From Brevibacterium ravenspurgense (GTDB lineage: Bacteria > Actinomycetota > Actinomycetes > Actinomycetales > Brevibacteriaceae): DNA of 64,000 nucleotides. The notes under the pieces are model-generated. The model was not told where the DNA came from and did not search any database. It saw only the letters and a list, made by a program, of their open reading frames with translations. Positions within the stretch are counted from its first letter, which is position 1; each line of letters starts with the position of its first letter. A program made the translations under genes and the position numbers. Location: positions 62,001 through 126,000 of the forward strand of contig NZ_LQQC01000004.1 in the NCBI RefSeq assembly GCF_001584615.1. The letters are read 5' to 3'. Shown piece after piece: positions 63,103 through 64,000 of this stretch.

Positions 63103-64000
63103 GTGAGTACTGTGAGCGTTCCCATGCCGGCCATGCCTCGTGTGCGCAAAGAGCCGAGTGAAATCCGACAGCCCGAGAGCGCTAAGCAGGTTCTGCTGGC
63201 GGCTCCCCGCGGTTACTGTGCGGGCGTTGATCGTGCTGTCATCGCCGTTGAACGTGCCCTTGAGCACTATGGTGAGCCCGTTTATGTTCGGAAGGAGATC
63301 GTCCACAACCGCCATGTTGTTGAGACGCTCACCGAGCGCGGCGCGATCTTCGTCGATTCCGCCAATGATGTTCCCGAAGGCGAACGCGTGGTGTTCTCTG
63401 CCCACGGTGTGTCTCCGGAGGTGCACGCCAAGGCCGCTGCGCGCAATCTCGAGACGATTGACGCCACCTGCCCGCTGGTGACGAAAGTACACCGTGAGGC
63501 AATCCGCTTTGCCAAAGAGGGCTACCTGATCGTCCTTGTGGGCCACGATGGTCACGAAGAAGTCGAGGGCACGATGGGCGAAGCCCCTGACCACATTGTG
63601 CTGGTGCAGAACCCGGATGAGGCTCGCACGGTCGATCTGGGTGATCCCGAAAAGCTCATTTGGATTTCGCAGACCACCCTGTCGGTGGACGAAACCATGG
63701 AAACGGTCAATATTCTGCGGGAGCGCTACCCGCAGCTGCAGGATCCGCCGAGCGATGACATCTGCTACGCCACCCAGAACCGTCAGGTTGCGGTGAAGAA
63801 GATCGCACCGCAGGCAGATTTGGTGATCGTTGTGGGCTCGGCGAATTCGTCGAACTCGGTGCGTCTTGTCGAAGTTGCTCTGGAAGCCGGAGCGAAGGCC
63901 GCGCACCGGGTGGACTTTGCGCGCGAAGTCGACGAAGAGTGGTTCCACGATGTTGCCACCGTCGGTGTGACCAGCGGTGCTTCTGTTCCCGAGGTTCTGG
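63103..64000 (+). CDS. ispH: 4-hydroxy-3-methylbut-2-enyl diphosphate reductase (3' end outside window)
   Basis: IspH is the [4Fe-4S] enzyme that makes isopentenyl and dimethylallyl diphosphate in the last step of the MEP pathway, the source of substrate for the cis-prenyltransferase at 56.5 kb. About 299 residues are visible. Motifs include [13 protein letters not shown] (first cluster cysteine), [33 protein letters not shown] (second cysteine) and [11 protein letters not shown] (third). A 25-residue basic head precedes the fold. TACAAT at 63091-63096 lies six bases before GTG 63103. Confidence 0.97.
   Translation, partial: MSTVSVPMPAMPRVRKEPSEIRQPESAKQVLLAAPRGYCAGVDRAVIAVERALEHYGEPVYVRKEIVHNRHVVETLTERGAIFVDSANDVPEGERVVFSAHGVSPEVHAKAAARNLETIDATCPLVTKVHREAIRFAKEGYLIVLVGHDGHEEVEGTMGEAPDHIVLVQNPDEARTVDLGDPEKLIWISQTTLSVDETMETVNILRERYPQLQDPPSDDICYATQNRQVAVKKIAPQADLVIVVGSANSSNSVRLVEVALEAGAKAAHRVDFAREVDEEWFHDVATVGVTSGASVPEVL

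Noticed and set aside
1-64000. tRNA, rRNA or other structured RNA genes
   Set aside because: I looked for cloverleaf arms and CCA-like ends in the gaps and saw none; all gaps over 100 bases are accounted for as promoter, terminator or repeat regions.

Overview
The window is one continuous stretch of GC-rich chromosome from an actinomycete. The evidence is the gene content: two WhiB-type iron-sulfur regulators, mycothiol S-conjugate amidase, MtrA-MtrB-LpqB, a PdtaS-type kinase, an NAD-dependent glutamate dehydrogenase of about 1,640 residues, and many families known only from Actinobacteria (DUF5998, TIGR03089, DUF3499, DUF4307, DUF4245, DUF6912, Rv3235-like). The set looks more like Micrococcales than mycobacteria, but that placement is an inference from gene order and not from a marker-gene tree. 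I see no rRNA, tRNA, transposase, integrase or CRISPR array. Nearly all the DNA codes, with many 1 to 10 base gene overlaps.

Layout. 1-10.9 kb: a GNAT/acyl-CoA-synthetase fusion (cut by the left edge), DUF5998, a nucleotide pyrophosphatase-like phosphodiesterase, GtrA, purK-purE, an acyl-CoA dehydrogenase, a LytR-CpsA-Psr ligase and manA. 10.9-18 kb: scoAB, TIGR03089, two proteins that align with the coenzyme F420 enzymes FbiB and FbiA but lack their catalytic motifs, a WhiB2-type regulator, a metallopeptidase-like protein without its zinc motif, DUF3499 and phosphomannomutase. 18-25.4 kb: RDD, SpoIIM-like, then a five-gene overlapping operon ending in MoxR and DUF58. 25.5-34 kb: mtrA-mtrB-lpqB-comF-hpf and secA. 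34-39 kb: Rv3235-like, LysM, a duplicated-half protein, HTH, SAF/CpaB-like, CpaE-like, DUF6912 and DUF2505. 39-47.6 kb: glutamate dehydrogenase, PdtaS, WhiB1 and LpdA. 47.6-53 kb: a repeat-bearing gap, a biotin-dependent carboxylase alpha chain, Maf, a GDSL-like protein and an AI-2E exporter. 53-64 kb: greA, DUF4307, mca, hemolysin III, a cis-prenyltransferase, glpX-carbonic anhydrase-fumC, DUF4245, xseA-xseB and the start of ispH.

The order follows two blocks that are far apart in Mycobacterium tuberculosis as I remember it (about Rv3219-Rv3285 and Rv1080-Rv1110), here next to each other. Common themes are envelope building (manA, pmm, LCP, cis-prenyltransferase), envelope sensing (mtrAB-lpqB), redox and thiol control (whiB genes, mca, lpdA) and core metabolism.

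The most unusual points are: (1) decayed FbiA, FbiB and zincin homologues kept as intact reading frames around whiB2; (2) two short DNA patches shared between mtrB and the DUF4350 gene at exactly the same spacing, on opposite strands 4.5 kb apart; (3) a very regular leaderless promoter signature (a TANNNT-like hexamer ending 6 or 7 bases before the start codon) at 19 genes, which also fixes many start codons; (4) a repeat-rich gap between lpdA and the carboxylase gene.
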